Positions 1-12,397 of a stretch of DNA of 64,000 nucleotides are shown here, one piece after another. This DNA comes from Grammothele lineata (Eukaryota > Basidiomycota > Agaricomycetes > Polyporales > Polyporaceae): the NCBI GenBank assembly GCA_002150815.3, contig NDFF03000367.1, positions 372,001-436,000 of the forward strand, given 5' to 3'. The notes below the pieces were generated by a model that worked only from the letters and a program-made list of their open reading frames with translations, was not told where the DNA came from and did no database searches. A program made the translations under genes and the position numbers. Every line of letters begins with the position of its first letter. Position 1 is the first letter of the stretch.

Positions 1-3000
1 TGCGGGCACAGTGAACCACACCACTTGTGCCGGGGCTGGCTACGGACCAGGCATTTCCCGCCGACACGACTTCCAGACTTGCAGGGCTGCAAGTGAGGCG
101 AGACGGGATATGGCCGACGGGCGGCGGGCGGTGCCTGTCCGCCCGCCCTGTCATAGGCCTTCCATTCCACGTGGTTGGGCGAGTTGCATTCAATACAGGA
201 CGTAGGGCGCATCGGCAAGTGCTCCGGAAATACACCAGGATCTCGCCCACGCCGCCGCGTTCTCCCCGGCGGCGAGCCTGCTGAGCGGTACAGGCAGCTG
301 TTTCGTGCGTGTCGATGATCAGCCTGTCGGTGGTCTTCGGCCTGCGTCAGTGAGTTTTGCGAGACGCTGACCAAAGATCGGTCTACGGCGAACGCCGCGA
401 CGTTGCTCGGTACTGGCCATCTTACATCTACCAAGGAGACATATTTAGGGCATGATGGGGTGGTCGCAGCGTTGCAAACCCACTGAGACGGTGCACAAGA
501 CCTCGTCCACCAAGAACCTTCTAGGTATGGCTTGGCGCAAATTTTGGTCGTTGGGCACAACGGACAGCACTTGCTTTTCTCCGCTATAATAGGAGTGCTC
601 TCGCTTGCGCACAATCAAGAGCAGCATGGGAGTCGCGGGTAAGCAGCGGAGGCATCTTCCCTGCCGGCGCAGATCGCGACAAGATGTGGATACGACGATC
701 GCATGGCGATAGCAGATCTCTGCTAGCCGTCAGACTTCAAGCTCATGTTTTACTTCCCGTGGAAGCCTTCGTTGACGACTGACCGGCGCCCTCCACAGAC
801 TGCGCCAGTCCCTCCGTTGACGCCGCAGCATAAGACCTTGGAGCTCCCAGTGACTGCCCCAACTAGTACACCGTTCACCAAAACACCTTCAGCACGTCAG
901 GCTGAAGCCACCAAGTCGATCAAAGCAGCGCGCGTCGATACCAGGGGTATGCACAGTGCTCTCCCGGCCCGGCCGTTGCGTCACTTGTGCCGCGCGATCA
1001 AATTGGCTACAAATTGGCCGATATGAACCTGCGCCCCGCGCTAACCGGACGGCGGCCTGCCGCGGCGGCACCGACCTGGCTCCCCGCCTCCTTTCTTCCC
1101 TCCCCCCGCTTACCAACCACTACCCCCCAAGTAGGCAGTAGGCACAGACCGGAGAGCGAGGGTACTCTCGCCCGCGTGCGCTGCGATCTACCGCCACTCG
1201 CGTGCTCGACTGCTCCGTCCTCGCCCACGTTCTACTGACAGGTGGAGCTGCTATCCCTTAGCGTGCCACACTTGGAGTCCGAGAGCATTGAAGCGCTAAC
1301 GGGGCACGAATGCTTCAAGCTTCAACATTTTCACAAGCACGACAACGCAGGTGGACGTCACCAATGGCAGACCGCCAATCCTCGGATCGCCGCCCCACGC
1401 GATGGCGACGTCCTCGACGCCGTCAGTAAGTAGTTGAGCCGTAGACTTAGCGCCTCTCAGCGTGTTGAACTAGTCTCCAGCCAATGCGACCTCTAGTAGC
1501 AGCCACACCTCCAGATGGCTCTCAAAGTCCCAGGGCAAGCCTCCGGCGAGGGCAGCCCCGACAATCCTCCGCGCCCCATAGCCAATAGCGAACGCGAGCG
1601 ATCAAGTCGCAAGCCCAGCGATGCAGCGATAACAGTAATAAACCCGTCCACTCCTCCCTGATCGACGCCCGGTACGCCCGCCCTGCCATTCGGAGACTGG
1701 CGGGCGCAGCGACAGCACCCGCTCCGCTGACAGCTGCCGTGACCGTCGCGCGCACCCCGCGCGCCGCGCCACCGTCGCGCGAGTCTCCGCGCCCTCGGGT
1801 CCGAGGGTCCCCCCTGCGGGGCGCGCGACAACGATTGTTGCAGGCGGCGTATGACATGTGTACCTACAGCGCCCGCCGCCAGCCTCCCAGCGGACGGCGC
1901 TAGGCTCCGCGGCCCGCGGCCCTGCGTGCTACGACCAACGACCAGCACTGGCACCGGTACGAGTAAGTACTAGTGCTAGTGCCCCTCCTCCCGCCGCTGA
2001 TGCATGAACGGGGCGCGCGTGATGGCGCGCGCGGAGGCTGCGGCGCACCGACCGCCCCTCGCTGTAGGCTGAACGTTGAGACTTGAACGTTTGGACTTTT
2101 GTGGGGAGGCGAGCATGATGGCGGGTTTCCTGGGCGGGTGACAGGCAGGGTCCGCGTCCGTGGCGTCGCGCCGTCTGGGCAGCAAAAGTACAAAGTGCAA
2201 GGTGCGCGCGAACTTTCGAGCAGGGCAGACAAGACGTCGAGCTGGGCGTGGTGGGCGCGCTGCAGCTGGACTAGGGCAGGCCAAGGTGCGGTAAATCAGC
2301 TGAGGACCTGCCGCATTAAGTTTTTTGGGCGAGCATCGAGCCTCGTCGACGTCATGATTAGACGCGCGCGGACGTTGAATATGATGATTGAATAAGTGCT
2401 CGGATTGGCAAAGGCAAAACGCAAGACGCCTACATGGCAGATGGCATTCGACCGTCACACTGTCGACCTTGCTGAAAGGAGCGTGCGGAAAGTTCTTGTC
2501 TGTGCGCAGCACCTTACTACTGCCTCTTCAAGTTTGTCGTCGTAACAAACAAGTTCTCATTCTGGCCGGCTATACCGGACACGGACAGCGATCTAGCCAG
2601 CCAATCCCCGTCCAACTTGAACTTCCAAGCAGTCATATCGCTTCGACTCGCGCGCTATCCGCAAATATTCCCTGCGTCATGCATCCTGAGCTTCTGTGGC
2701 CACACGCCGCTCGCGACCCGTCGATACTGACGTATACCCAGTACGTACAACACCCAGCACCCAGCACTCCGCCCGAGCTGAGCATATCGCCCCCGGCGGG
2801 GCCCCGCGCGCCGCGGCGCGCGCATGTCGTACATGTCGTACACTCACTTGATCTCAGCGGCTCACGCGCCCGCTAGTGTATGTATGCACTTGACTTATTT
2901 ACTATCGCGTGCGATCCTGCGAAGACGAAGCCCCTATCCTCCCGAACTTTGAAGCTCGCATACCCGCGCGCACACTAAGTAAGTACTACCGCCGAAACCG

Positions 3001-3900
3001 ACGCCGACACCGACGGGGCCGGCGAACCACGGACTGTCACAGTCGGCCGTCGTTATGTATGTTGTGCGGCAGTGGGGCAGCTTCGAAGCTCGACCCGAGA
3101 CCCGCGCGCCCTGCGCTAGAAGCCCCCGAACTTCGAAGCCCCGAAGCCCTCAGGCCCTCGAAGCAGAGGGGCCGGCTGCGCGCCCACGTGGTGGCGCGCG
3201 AGGTCCGCGGCGGTTGCGGGGTGCAGCCACCGTGATGCATGATGGACTGGTGTAATTTGTGGCCCGCGGCCAGTCCTTGGGCCACCTACGGAGAGTCGGA
3301 GCGGGTCGCACTGGCAATCTGACTCTGACTCTTACTGACTATCGTTCTTACTCTGCGTACAACGCAACGTCGATAACCGCGGAAGCCCTCGGAGGTGTAC
3401 CTGTAAGCCCTAGTAGATTACTGTAAATTTTCCAGTAGACAGCAGACGTAGTAGTAGCGGTACAAACAGCCTACATACAGGCGAGGAATTTTCCGACGTC
3501 AACGGTGGTAGCGTACGAAATGCGGGTGGGCGAGAGGGTGGATGGGTAGTACATGTAGTGTATCTGTATATATGGGCATGAACGGCGTGTGGTGGGGAGG
3601 AAACCAGTGCGGGGAAACCAAGTACCAAGTGTGCATGGACGAACGGGATGACGGATGTATGGATAATTTACGATACAAGTAGGGTAGTAATGGGCGAGCC
3701 CGGCGCGCGGGGCGGGAGAAAGCCGCACATGAGTACACTATACTGCATAACAAACACGAAGAAGAACAGAACAAGTCCAAGAAAAGCAACCAGCTCAAAA
3801 AGACCCCGCAAAAGAGACGAGGGATGACGACTCGCACCACAACCATGACGATGACGATGACATGACGCGCGGGCGGTAGGGTATAGCAGCTGTCCGCGCG
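1..3900. other. Gene-poor stretch left of the transcription factor
   Basis: I could not support a gene here. The open frames are short, biased by GC content, overlap on both strands and resemble no family I know. Visible structure includes an 18-bp palindrome at 2805-2822 and a very GC-rich CGCG tract around 1740-1830. Several isolated splice-donor-like GTAAGTACT strings occur near 1963 and 2971, which could belong to untranslated or non-coding transcripts. The last few hundred bases are probably the 3' UTR of the gene ending at 3901. Confidence 0.5.
2805..2822. repeat. Perfect 18-bp GC palindrome
   Basis: CGCGCGCCGCGGCGCGCG reads identically on both strands and is centred on a SacII-type CCGCGG core. 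It lies in the gene-poor left end and is followed by a short direct repeat of CATGTCGTA. It could be a dimeric protein-binding site, or simply a CpG-rich coincidence. Confidence 0.6.
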
Positions 3901-5365
3901 TCACGCCGTCATCCCCGCAGACAACATCGGCATCGAGTAAAGCATCGCAGGCGCGATCGCCTCCTGCGCTGCTGCCGGCGCGTACGCGGGCATCTCGTAC
4001 TGGTAGTGCAGGTACGGGTACGGCTGCATCCCCGCAGGCGCGTCCGTTGGGTAGTAAAACACCTCCCGCGGCTGCGCGTACCTAGAGAAAATAGGGCCGC
4101 ACGTCAGTCACGAGTAGATTAGGCGGACGGAGCGGGGGAAGGGAAGGACGTACTCGATGGGGATCGGGGGTTCCACGACGGGCAGGACCGGGACGTGCTG
4201 CACGGCGAGGTGCGGCGCAGGCTCGACGGCCATAGCGCTGTGGTTGTGGTGTAGTGCTTGAGCGTCGACCTGCATCGCGAACGCCCCAAGGCGCTCTTCG
4301 GGCGTGAGGAACGGCGGGGAGCCCGTGCACCGCACCGGGCGCGGTGCGTGTACCGATGCAATCGCCGCCGCTGCAGGCATGGGTTGGGGCTCACGGAAGT
4401 CGTGGTGGTAAAGGGGCTCCTGCTGTGGGGCGCACGCGTGGACGTCGTCCGGTAGGTGCTGTTGCTGGTGTTGATGCTGGTGGTGATGGTACGCAGCCTG
4501 CGCCTGCTCGTAGTACTCCTGAAGCGCGGTAGCGGTCTCCGCGACGTACGCGGGCTCCGCGGGGGCATCGTACCCGTACGACGCGGCCATCGAGTACTGG
4601 TGCTGGTGCTGCGGGTGCGCGTCGTCCCAGTGCGCGGGGAACTCGGTGGGCGAGGACGCGGAGGACGCGAAGGAGCGGCCGTCGTGGTCTGCGTAGAGGA
4701 GCTCGGGGGTCGAGGGCTCCGAGGGCTCCGACTTGGGGTGCGAGTGCGAGTGCGAGTACGGGTACGCGGAGGCGGAGGCGGAGGACTCGCCGTCCGAGGC
4801 GCCCTCGGAGCACTCGGAGCTCTCGCGCTGGGCGCGCGGCCGCGAAGTGCTGCTCTGCGAGGGACGCTTCGGCTCCTCCTCGACGTACTCGCAGATGTAG
4901 CCACGCGCGAGGCAGCGCGTGCATGCCGGACGCTCGCCACTGCACTGGAGGGGAGTCAGCTCGACGCGCGCGTGTAACAGATGATGAGAGACGCACCTTG
5001 GCCTTGCGCTGCCGACATTTGTTGCACGCCTTTTGGGTGCGCCGGTTCTTGAGCGGGGTGGGCGAGCGGAGGAAGATGCACGCGCCGTCCGGGCCGGGCA
5101 GGGTGCCGTGGCGGTAGTGGTAGTACTCGGTGCCCCAGGGGACGTCGTAGGGGATGAGATCCCAGCTGTCCTCGGACGAGAGAGAGACATCGAGCGGCGA
5201 GGGCGGGCAAGGGTCGAAGGGTGTGGCGGGGGAGGAGTGGGACGGGGAGGAGCGGCCCGATGGGGAGCCGGCGTGCGGGTAAGAAGGATGGTCAGTGTAG
5301 TGTTCGAACATGATGGTGAGGTCCGGGGGAAGATGGTTGGGGTGGTTGTGATGGGCGGAAGACAT
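3901..5365 (-). CDS. Zn2Cys6 binuclear-cluster transcription factor
   Basis: Predicted nuclear DNA-binding regulator of 446 residues. Exons on the minus strand: 5365-4997, 4944-4154 and 4081-3901, which sum to 1341 nt. The start ATG at 5365 gives MSSAHHNH; a longer upstream reading exists but has no better support. The zinc cluster is complete and split by intron 1, with Cys at about 114, 117, 124, 131, 134 and 141. This is the canonical C-x2-C-x6-C-x6-C-x2-C-x6-C fungal motif, with basic residues after the second Cys. It is followed by Ser-rich acidic stretches and His/Gln-rich low-complexity sequence around 290-320, a typical activation or disordered region. No fungal-specific TF middle-homology domain is visible. 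Targets cannot be inferred. The zinc cluster is clear; the exact start is less certain. Confidence 0.9.
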
Positions 5366-7259
5366 GGTGCGGGGAGGGCAGCCGGGGAAAGGTCGGGGCG
5401 GGGGGCGTCGGTAGGAGCGAGGCTGGAGGGCAAGGATCTTTAAACAAGGCGACGGAGGCCGGCCTCCCGCGAGCGCAGGGGAGAAATAGGGCGGGAATCG
5501 GGCGCGATTTCGATTGGAGACGGGCTCGAGGCGAGGGACCGCCTGGGCAGAGACGCGAGACGCGAGACGCGGCAGGCAGCTGCCACCCAGCGCCTCTCGA
5601 GCCCCCGCAAGGCGCCCGCGAGATCGACCCGGCAGATCGCCGGTCACGCGAATTAGGTCGCGATCGGGCAAGCAGAACGTTCTTCACCGCTTGATGAACA
5701 GAACCTATCACCTCCCCAGCGCCAATACCCAGCCCTCCCCCGAGGTGGCGCCCATCGAGATCTCCTCTCGTCCCCCGTTAATGCTCCCGCTCCCCCACTC
5801 GCCCAATCCTCGAGCCCAGTCCTCTCGTCCAATCAGCCACCGACGCCCGAGTCCGTGGCGAGCGGGCTCCCCAGCGCTGCCCATCGCCTGCCAGGCCAGC
5901 CCCCGCCTCTCTCTGGATATCCACCGCCGCCTTGCGCCCGCGCCAGAAGCCATCCACCTGCGTCCACCTCGCCGGGCGCAGTTGCCGACCTTGGGCAGGA
6001 CAGGCCCAGCCTGCGGGCCGCCCACGGCAAAATTTGACTACAACAGCGCAAGGCGCTGCAGAACACGACAAATCTTCTCGAACTTACGTCCAACAACACC
6101 CGCGACAAACCACTCTCAGTCACTTTAGCCTCTCCCGTCACAGGCGTGCATCCCCCGCCCTCGACGTTTGTCTCATGGCGTCCGACTGCAGCCAGCTCTT
6201 GTGTTCATCGCGTCTCGTTCTCCAACGTCCAGCTCTGCGAACCCGCGTGCCTGCCCGCTCAGCTCCTCGGCCCAGGGGCCCGCCCTCGGTCCCGAGCCCC
6301 CAGCCCGCTGATGGTGCCAACGCCGATCGCTCTCCGTTATAGCCATAATTGAGCGCGCCACCCTCGGCCAGCGAGCCTCAGGCCTCCGCCCTGGCCAGTA
6401 AGTATCTGGCCAGCCCAGCTGCAGACGCCACCGCCGCCATCCACCGCACCCGCGTCGGCCGCGTGCCAAGCGCACGCCGTCACCCCCTGCCGTCCTCGCT
6501 CGCACGGTCATTTGCTCGCCCCCCGCCCGCCACCCCGCCGCGCCGTCGGGCCTCCCTGCCGCCTCCCCGTCAGGGCCTCTCAGAGACTCAGAGACACAGA
6601 GCCTGCGCCCCACGGCCTCGGACGCCGGCGGCTCGTGCGCCTCCCCGGTCCCGGAGAGCTCGATCTACGTCCAGGCACGCGCACACGCACGCGCACCGCG
6701 CCCTCGCGCCGTCATAGGCCCAGAAAGATGCATGTGGCGCAGCTGCTCGGCCGCGGGGCTAGGCTTTCATTGAGGCGAGCGCGAGTGCATTCCATCTATC
6801 ACCCACACAAGCCACAGCGTCGTGCCTTGCGCGAGAGCCGCGGGTACGCAGGGCGGGGCGGCACGGGGCGGTCCGCCGCGCGTCGGGCTCCCGCGCATGT
6901 CGTGCGCACTGCTCTTGCACTGCTCGGTAGATCAAGTAAATGTGCGTGGCGGGACGTGTACCTGGCTGGTGGTATGTGCACATGTGTGCACACCGGGAAG
7001 GTTCTCCTCAGGGGCCGGTTCGGAAAGTCAAGGGAGCATAGTATTATGCTCGCGGTGGGTATCCTGAGGCTACAGGCCGTGTCCAAGCGTCCGGTCCCAT
7101 GGAAAAATCGGTTGGAGGGCTACAATACAGTCGGGGCGACGGAAGGGGGCGCACCGGGAGCTAGAGAAATTGAAGTATAGCAAAGGGCGTGTGGCGGACG
7201 AATCTCCGCGATAACTCAATGCATGGGGAGGTTTTGAACACCAGCGACGGCCTCAGGCT
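5366..7259. other. Intergenic: upstream of the transcription factor
   Basis: No supportable gene. The sequence is C/T-rich and CpG-rich, and long spurious frames run on both strands with proline/arginine-rich, family-less translations. It should contain the promoter and 5' UTR of the Zn2Cys6 gene and the 3' UTR of the Robl gene that ends at 7260. Confidence 0.5.
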
Positions 7260-7879
7260 TCACGTCGCAGGGTCATGGAGGACCGCGAGCAGATACCGTT
7301 CGTCTGCACCACGAACGGGCGTGAGCTCGAACACGGAAAGTCGCGTGCGCAATTCCGCAGAGGCGGTGCGCACCTGGGCTGATCATTATCTCGTGGCGTT
7401 TTGTGCGTATCCTCATGAAACGGATCTCGTCCTACGCAGGCGCGGGGGTAGGATTAGCATAAGTGTATGCGCATTAAAAATGACTGTCGTCCAACAAGTT
7501 CGGAAGAGAGACGGTACAGAGGCGGAGGACGGGAGTAGGATGACCGGAGCAAAACGTGTGTATAGAATGGACGGGGGCGCTAGAGACTCACCGTGTCGGA
7601 TTGTCCGCTGCTCACGTCCTCCAAGCCCGTCTGCACGCTGTGCACGATCCTCGCTATCGCACTCGCGTACTTCTTCCCCTGCTCGCCCTCGAACACAACA
7701 CCAGAATGGCGGATGATCGTGACAGGTTGACCCCTCGAAAGCAGCATATATCCGAGCACGGATCGGTGCGACGTGAGGATCGTAAGCGTCTGTTCCAGCT
7801 CCGGGGGCATTACGTGCGCTTGCGAGGGGGGCGTCGTCGAGGCCGCATGGTGGTCCGCCATCGTCTGGGTCGCGAGCAT
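7260..7879 (-). CDS. Dynein light chain, roadblock/LC7 type
   Basis: Small light chain that binds the dynein intermediate chain; it acts on microtubules in retrograde transport. Exons: 7879-7592, 7431-7374 and 7303-7260, total 390 nt, 129 residues from the first ATG. An internal ATG at 7861 would give 123. The N-terminal part has the family pattern (LEQTLTILTSHRSVLGYMLL, then a VFEGEQGKKYASAIARIV helix). The two short downstream exons restore the conserved ending DEIRFMRIRTKRHEIMISP-DERYLLAVL. Both introns have GT-AG ends and phases match. The family is usually about 96-110 residues, so this one carries an N-terminal extension of roughly 20. It stands alone in a gene-poor region. Confidence 0.93.
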
Positions 7880-10800
7880 CGAGCGGGGTGGCGGCAGAGA
7901 TCAAGTCAAGGACGGGACGCGCTCGACGGCGGCGACGCGCGCTCGCGACGCGCCCGCCTCGTGCCACGGGCGCTATGATTATGTAAGATAAGCTCGGGGA
8001 GTGACGGAGTTTGCTTACGCGGGCGATAAGCCGCCTAACAAGCTTCTTACTCTGGATCTATCAACCCCTCCATTCATTAGATGAAGTTGAAAGTCTTCAG
8101 GTACACTTTTTACGTTTGCCAACAGGACGGTCCCAGCTCAGCCCTTCGAGGCCGACCCAGGCGTCCGCCACGGAACTAAATTCTCAGCTCTCTTTCTTCC
8201 GCGACACGCCTCCAAGGAAGCCCCTGCAAGATTTCATGAATCTCCCAAGCGAGCCACGGGGAGCCAGACGCAAAGCCGCTTCGAACATTTGTATTTCCAA
8301 GGACGCTCATACGGTCCCGCCGCGCGACCCTGTCCTCCCAGTCCCGCCCCCCGCCTCTTCACGCGCACGTCCGAACCGTCCGCGCCCCTGGCAGCGCCCG
8401 ACTCAGCACTATAAACGGCGGGAAGATCCCCCGCGGACCCGCGAATGACAGAAACGTCCGCCAACGGCGGGATCCCGCGTGGCGGGCCGGTCGCTTGCCC
8501 TGAACTGGACCCTCCAGGTCTCTGAGCTCTTCCTTTGGACCCTTCGCAGCTCGGACTTTCCGGCTCTATGTACGCGCGTCCAGCCTGCCAGGGCAACGGT
8601 CACCAGCAGCGGCCTGCCTGGCTCGTTGGCTTGCTGGTCTACTACAAATTCCTTTGCGGAGAAATACTAGCACTTGCTGCTCTCCTGGCGGCGGGATATG
8701 AGCGAACTTTCGACACTTGATGCCGCCCGCTGCTTGCCTCCGAGCCCGTAGGGGTGGGCGGCAGCTTCGTAAAAGGCAACCGTTGGCTGGTGAGTGCGCC
8801 CTGAGTCCGGCCCTTGCCTGGTTCCTGAAACCCCTTCAGGCTTCCACGCTCTCTCGCGCAGTATGAGGGTCGCACTGTGATTGTACGAACATCCCTGAGG
8901 AAACGAAATCTGCAAGCAATATTCTGGGCGCGCGTACGGACTAGCCCCGCAGCCGACTCCTCCGACTCCTCCGCTCCGCCGCCATCTGTTGTACCAGGCG
9001 CGCCAGACGCGTGATGCGCACCCACATCCGCGGCGGTGGCGCCTCGCCGTCCTGCACGACGACTAGTAAATGCGGCACCGCTATCATATCAATAATCACG
9101 CTGGTTGCTCCGCGGTGCTGTAGCTCCAACTCTATCTCTTCGCTGACGTTAGAACGCCGTCCGACGGCAGCCCGCGGCGCGCACACAAAGGCTTCTTCCC
9201 CTCTCAAAGGGGCCTACGAACGTCCACCCCGGGCTCGCGTTGTCGCCAACCTGGAGCCAAGATCCGTCCGTGGGGCCACGGAGCGACATACTTGCATACT
9301 CAGTAGGGGCGTCGGGTCCTGTACGGCGGCGCCGACTCGGACGACCAACTACCGACGGTGCGTCATTAGATCTACAGCGCCAGCATCACCCAGTGGCTCA
9401 GCTGCCAGATCTAGCTGACGTACTAACCCGCAGCGGCACGACATTCCCAAGTAGCATATCCCTCGCACCAGGACGGGGTCTCCGGACAGTGTCTCTCTCA
9501 TACCGACTTGACTCTCTTTCACGCCCACTTATCCTCTTAACAAGACCCTCGTGCCAACACTACGCTCTGCGAGGACCTACGCTTCTCTCTCATCGGCAAG
9601 TTCAGGCTCGCGCGTCAGATCACCTTCACCCTCGGACCGCATCTGAGACCTGCCAGCCTCAAATCCGAGGATCACCCCTCCAAGCCTCTCGCCTACGCTC
9701 CGTGTGCACACGTATGCCCCCTCCTCTTCCCCTCTCCCTCCACTCCTCTCCATTCCTCGCCATCTCGCTCATTTACGAAGCGGGCTCAAGACTAGTGGCC
9801 GGCCGCGCAGCGAGAAGCAGCGAGCACCCACAAACTGCGCCGTCGGGTAGGACGGGGTGCTTCTAGCTTCTAGCTTGTGTACACAGTACAGCGCGAACGC
9901 CGCGGCGCCGACGACGTCGTTCGCCACGTGCACCGCCGCGTGTGTGTACACCATACAGTCACGGTGTACGTGCCGGGGGTCGCGTGCGCCGAACGAGTCG
10001 CGAGTGGTGAAGACGTGGTGTGGTCGGCACACTGGCAGCAACGGGCAGATGGACCATGGCATGCCTATGCCCGGTGACGTCGCGGTCGAGCGTCACCGTT
10101 TGCAGTGGGGGTGTCCACAAATCACGATCGCACCATGGCACCGGGCAGGCTCGATAAGTGTCTATCATGCTCCGCCCGACGACGTCCGCCGTGCACTGTA
10201 CACACACCGCATCTGTCGGGAGTCCGTCCCGGGCGTGACTCTTGCGTCATGAGAAGCTCGAAGTCGGAATCGTTGGGCGTGCGCGCGCGCGCGCACGTAC
10301 GTAGACGTACGTACGTGTGTACTGAACTTCGGTGAGCTTCTTGGAATCCTGTCCTATAGCGTCGCGCGATCGCTGATCCCACCCATCCTGCCCTGCCTTG
10401 CCCTACTCGACCCTTGCGGCTTGCGGCTTCCAGTCTCAACGAGTGTCAGATCTTACTCGGCCCCATTCCCGACGAATAGATCTCCCGGGACCTTCTAGCC
10501 CACTTCAGCTGCACGAACACATCACCAGTGCATACACCCGTGATCCCTCGCAATTGACCCTGGCTGACCCTGCTCGCCTTTAGGAGGGAGATCAGACGCT
10601 CGCGAAGTGCACCGCGACATCCTTCCCGCTCCATCGAAACCTCGAAGGTTCCTCGAGTCGAGGAACGACTCCCTGCAAGGTGCCTTCTGTCCTTCACAGG
10701 GGGCCGCCCCAATTATCGCCATTGACCAGCGGGAAGCCCGGAGATCGAGTATTGATGTCCGACCCGCCCGAGCTGTGTGCGAGCTCCGTCGATCAGCCCT

Positions 10801-12397
10801 CTACAACCCGCCATTGGGCCGTGGGGAGACCAGTGTCAATCCTCGGCCCTCAGTCCTGACTCCTTAGTCTCCAATCCCCCGCCCTTCACCAGCCTCCACC
10901 GTCGGGTATGCTCGACGCTGAGCCTACTAACTTACTCGGAGCCAACTCGGAGCCCTGAGTAGAGACGCCATCACCTCCTTAGCCCTCCTCACCCCCTTAC
11001 ACAGTCTAGCCGGCGGCCTCGCGATGCGCTAAAGCCTCCGAGTCCGTTAGCCCGTTAGCGAGCGGGCCCTCGACGCGGCTCAACAGACGCGCCGGCTTCT
11101 CGAGATCCCTCACGCGTGCGGGTTGCAAAACGTTCAAGAATCACCGTAAGCCTCCGAGCGGTCTCGGAGCCTGAGTCTCAGAGGTCGATGTGGTCCCTCG
11201 CGTAATAAGTAAGTACTTGCGCGCGGACTTAAGGGCCCTAGCCCCGGCCACGCGAGTGGATGCCAGAGACGGGTGGGATTCCCCAGGGACCCCCTTGTGC
11301 GCACGCTTGGTACATACCTTCGCTACTAGCGAAGGATGAACGTAGGACGCCGAACAGAAAGTCGAAGAGCGATCGGCGCTGGGGTGCGTTGGGGTTGTTC
11401 GGTCACATAGCATGTGCCATAACTGGATTGTCTTCACTTGTGTATGCGATGCCCGTCGTCATATGCGGTATATGACTGCCCCCAGTTACACACATCACAA
11501 ACAGCATCAGCGTACGCACTGGAATTCGGTATGAAACTAAGCCCATACAGGCGCAGGGTCCCCACATGCCATACAGTACTCGTACCCCGCACCTACTTCA
11601 AGTTGACATACCGCAACACCGCAACACTGTTCAAACATTCACCCGCAACAACGTCAAAGAACCGCGTTCACGCGGCTGAGAAGCAAGAACCGGAAAGCAG
11701 GGACGAGGCGAGGCCATACTCGACTCGGCGGATGTACTTACATACTCACTTCTGCGTAGTACGCGCACCGTTCGATACTTTTGATCCGTCGGCATCGCGC
11801 GCGTGCCTCACGTGTGCGCGAGGTCTGGAGTCTGGCCCGGGTAACCTTGTGGTCAGACTCAGTCTTCAGAGGGTAGGACGGTGAGGTGGCCAAACTCCAA
11901 CCTACGCGTCTTGGGATTGGGGTCTGGCTGTATGCGCGCCGAGGACTCGAGGAGTCGTACCTTTTCTCAATGATCACCGTGAGGACCAGGAAGAAGCGAG
12001 CCTGGGGCAGTGCGAAGGTCAAGTTGTCAACGAGGGTGTCGCAATAAGTAAAGAAAATCTACAAGGAGAGAGAGAGAGACGGAGGAGCAAAGCACAGCAA
12101 ATACAGACAATAATGCATGCGGCGGCGCGACGGCGGCATTAAGCGATGTACACAATACGGCGTGAGCATTAAGGTAGCAACGTCCGAGCAAACGTACCGC
12201 CGTTTGCGAGCAAAAATACGCAGAGAGGGGCCTCCAGCTTCCAGCTTCCAGCATCCCGCCACCCAACCTAGAACCTATATCCAGCATCGTGCGGTCCCCC
12301 TCCCAACCGCTGCGTATATCACCCCCAGCAAGGTCCCCGCTCCCATCCCAACAGCCCAGTCTCGACCCAGGACAGGACGCACTCTTCTCGTGTCGTC
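7880..12397. other. 4.5-kb stretch without a recognisable gene
   Basis: Both strands were read and nothing family-like was found; the open frames are short and overlapping. Contents noticed: a 45-base alternating purine-pyrimidine tract (10277-10321), repeated GGAGCC/CTCGGAG motifs around 10930-11180, another AGTAAGTACTT donor-like string near 11205, and a small CTTCCAG repeat near 12237. There is no tRNA or rRNA and no long terminal repeat that I can recognise. It may contain regulatory sequence or non-coding transcripts. Confidence 0.45.
10277..10321. repeat. Alternating purine-pyrimidine tract (potential Z-DNA)
   Basis: An uninterrupted run of GCGTGCGCGC... passes into ACGTACGTA, and after a single G-A break continues as CGTACGTACGTGTGTAC. 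Long (CG)n and (AC)n/(GT)n mixtures of this kind are prone to Z-DNA and to length change by slippage. No gene lies within 2 kb on either side. Confidence 0.7.

Noticed and set aside
445..627. 60-codon minus-strand frame as a possible mobile-element relic
   Set aside because: Only a vague resemblance and no flanking repeats, so nothing can be claimed.
4119..4940. Ser/Arg/Pro-rich minus-strand frame
   Set aside because: Alternative frame of the transcription factor's second exon; the zinc cluster lies in the other frame.
5514..6128. 204-codon plus-strand open frame
   Set aside because: Pro/Arg/Ser-rich translation typical of GC-rich non-coding DNA, overlapping equally long frames on the opposite strand, with no domain or splice context.
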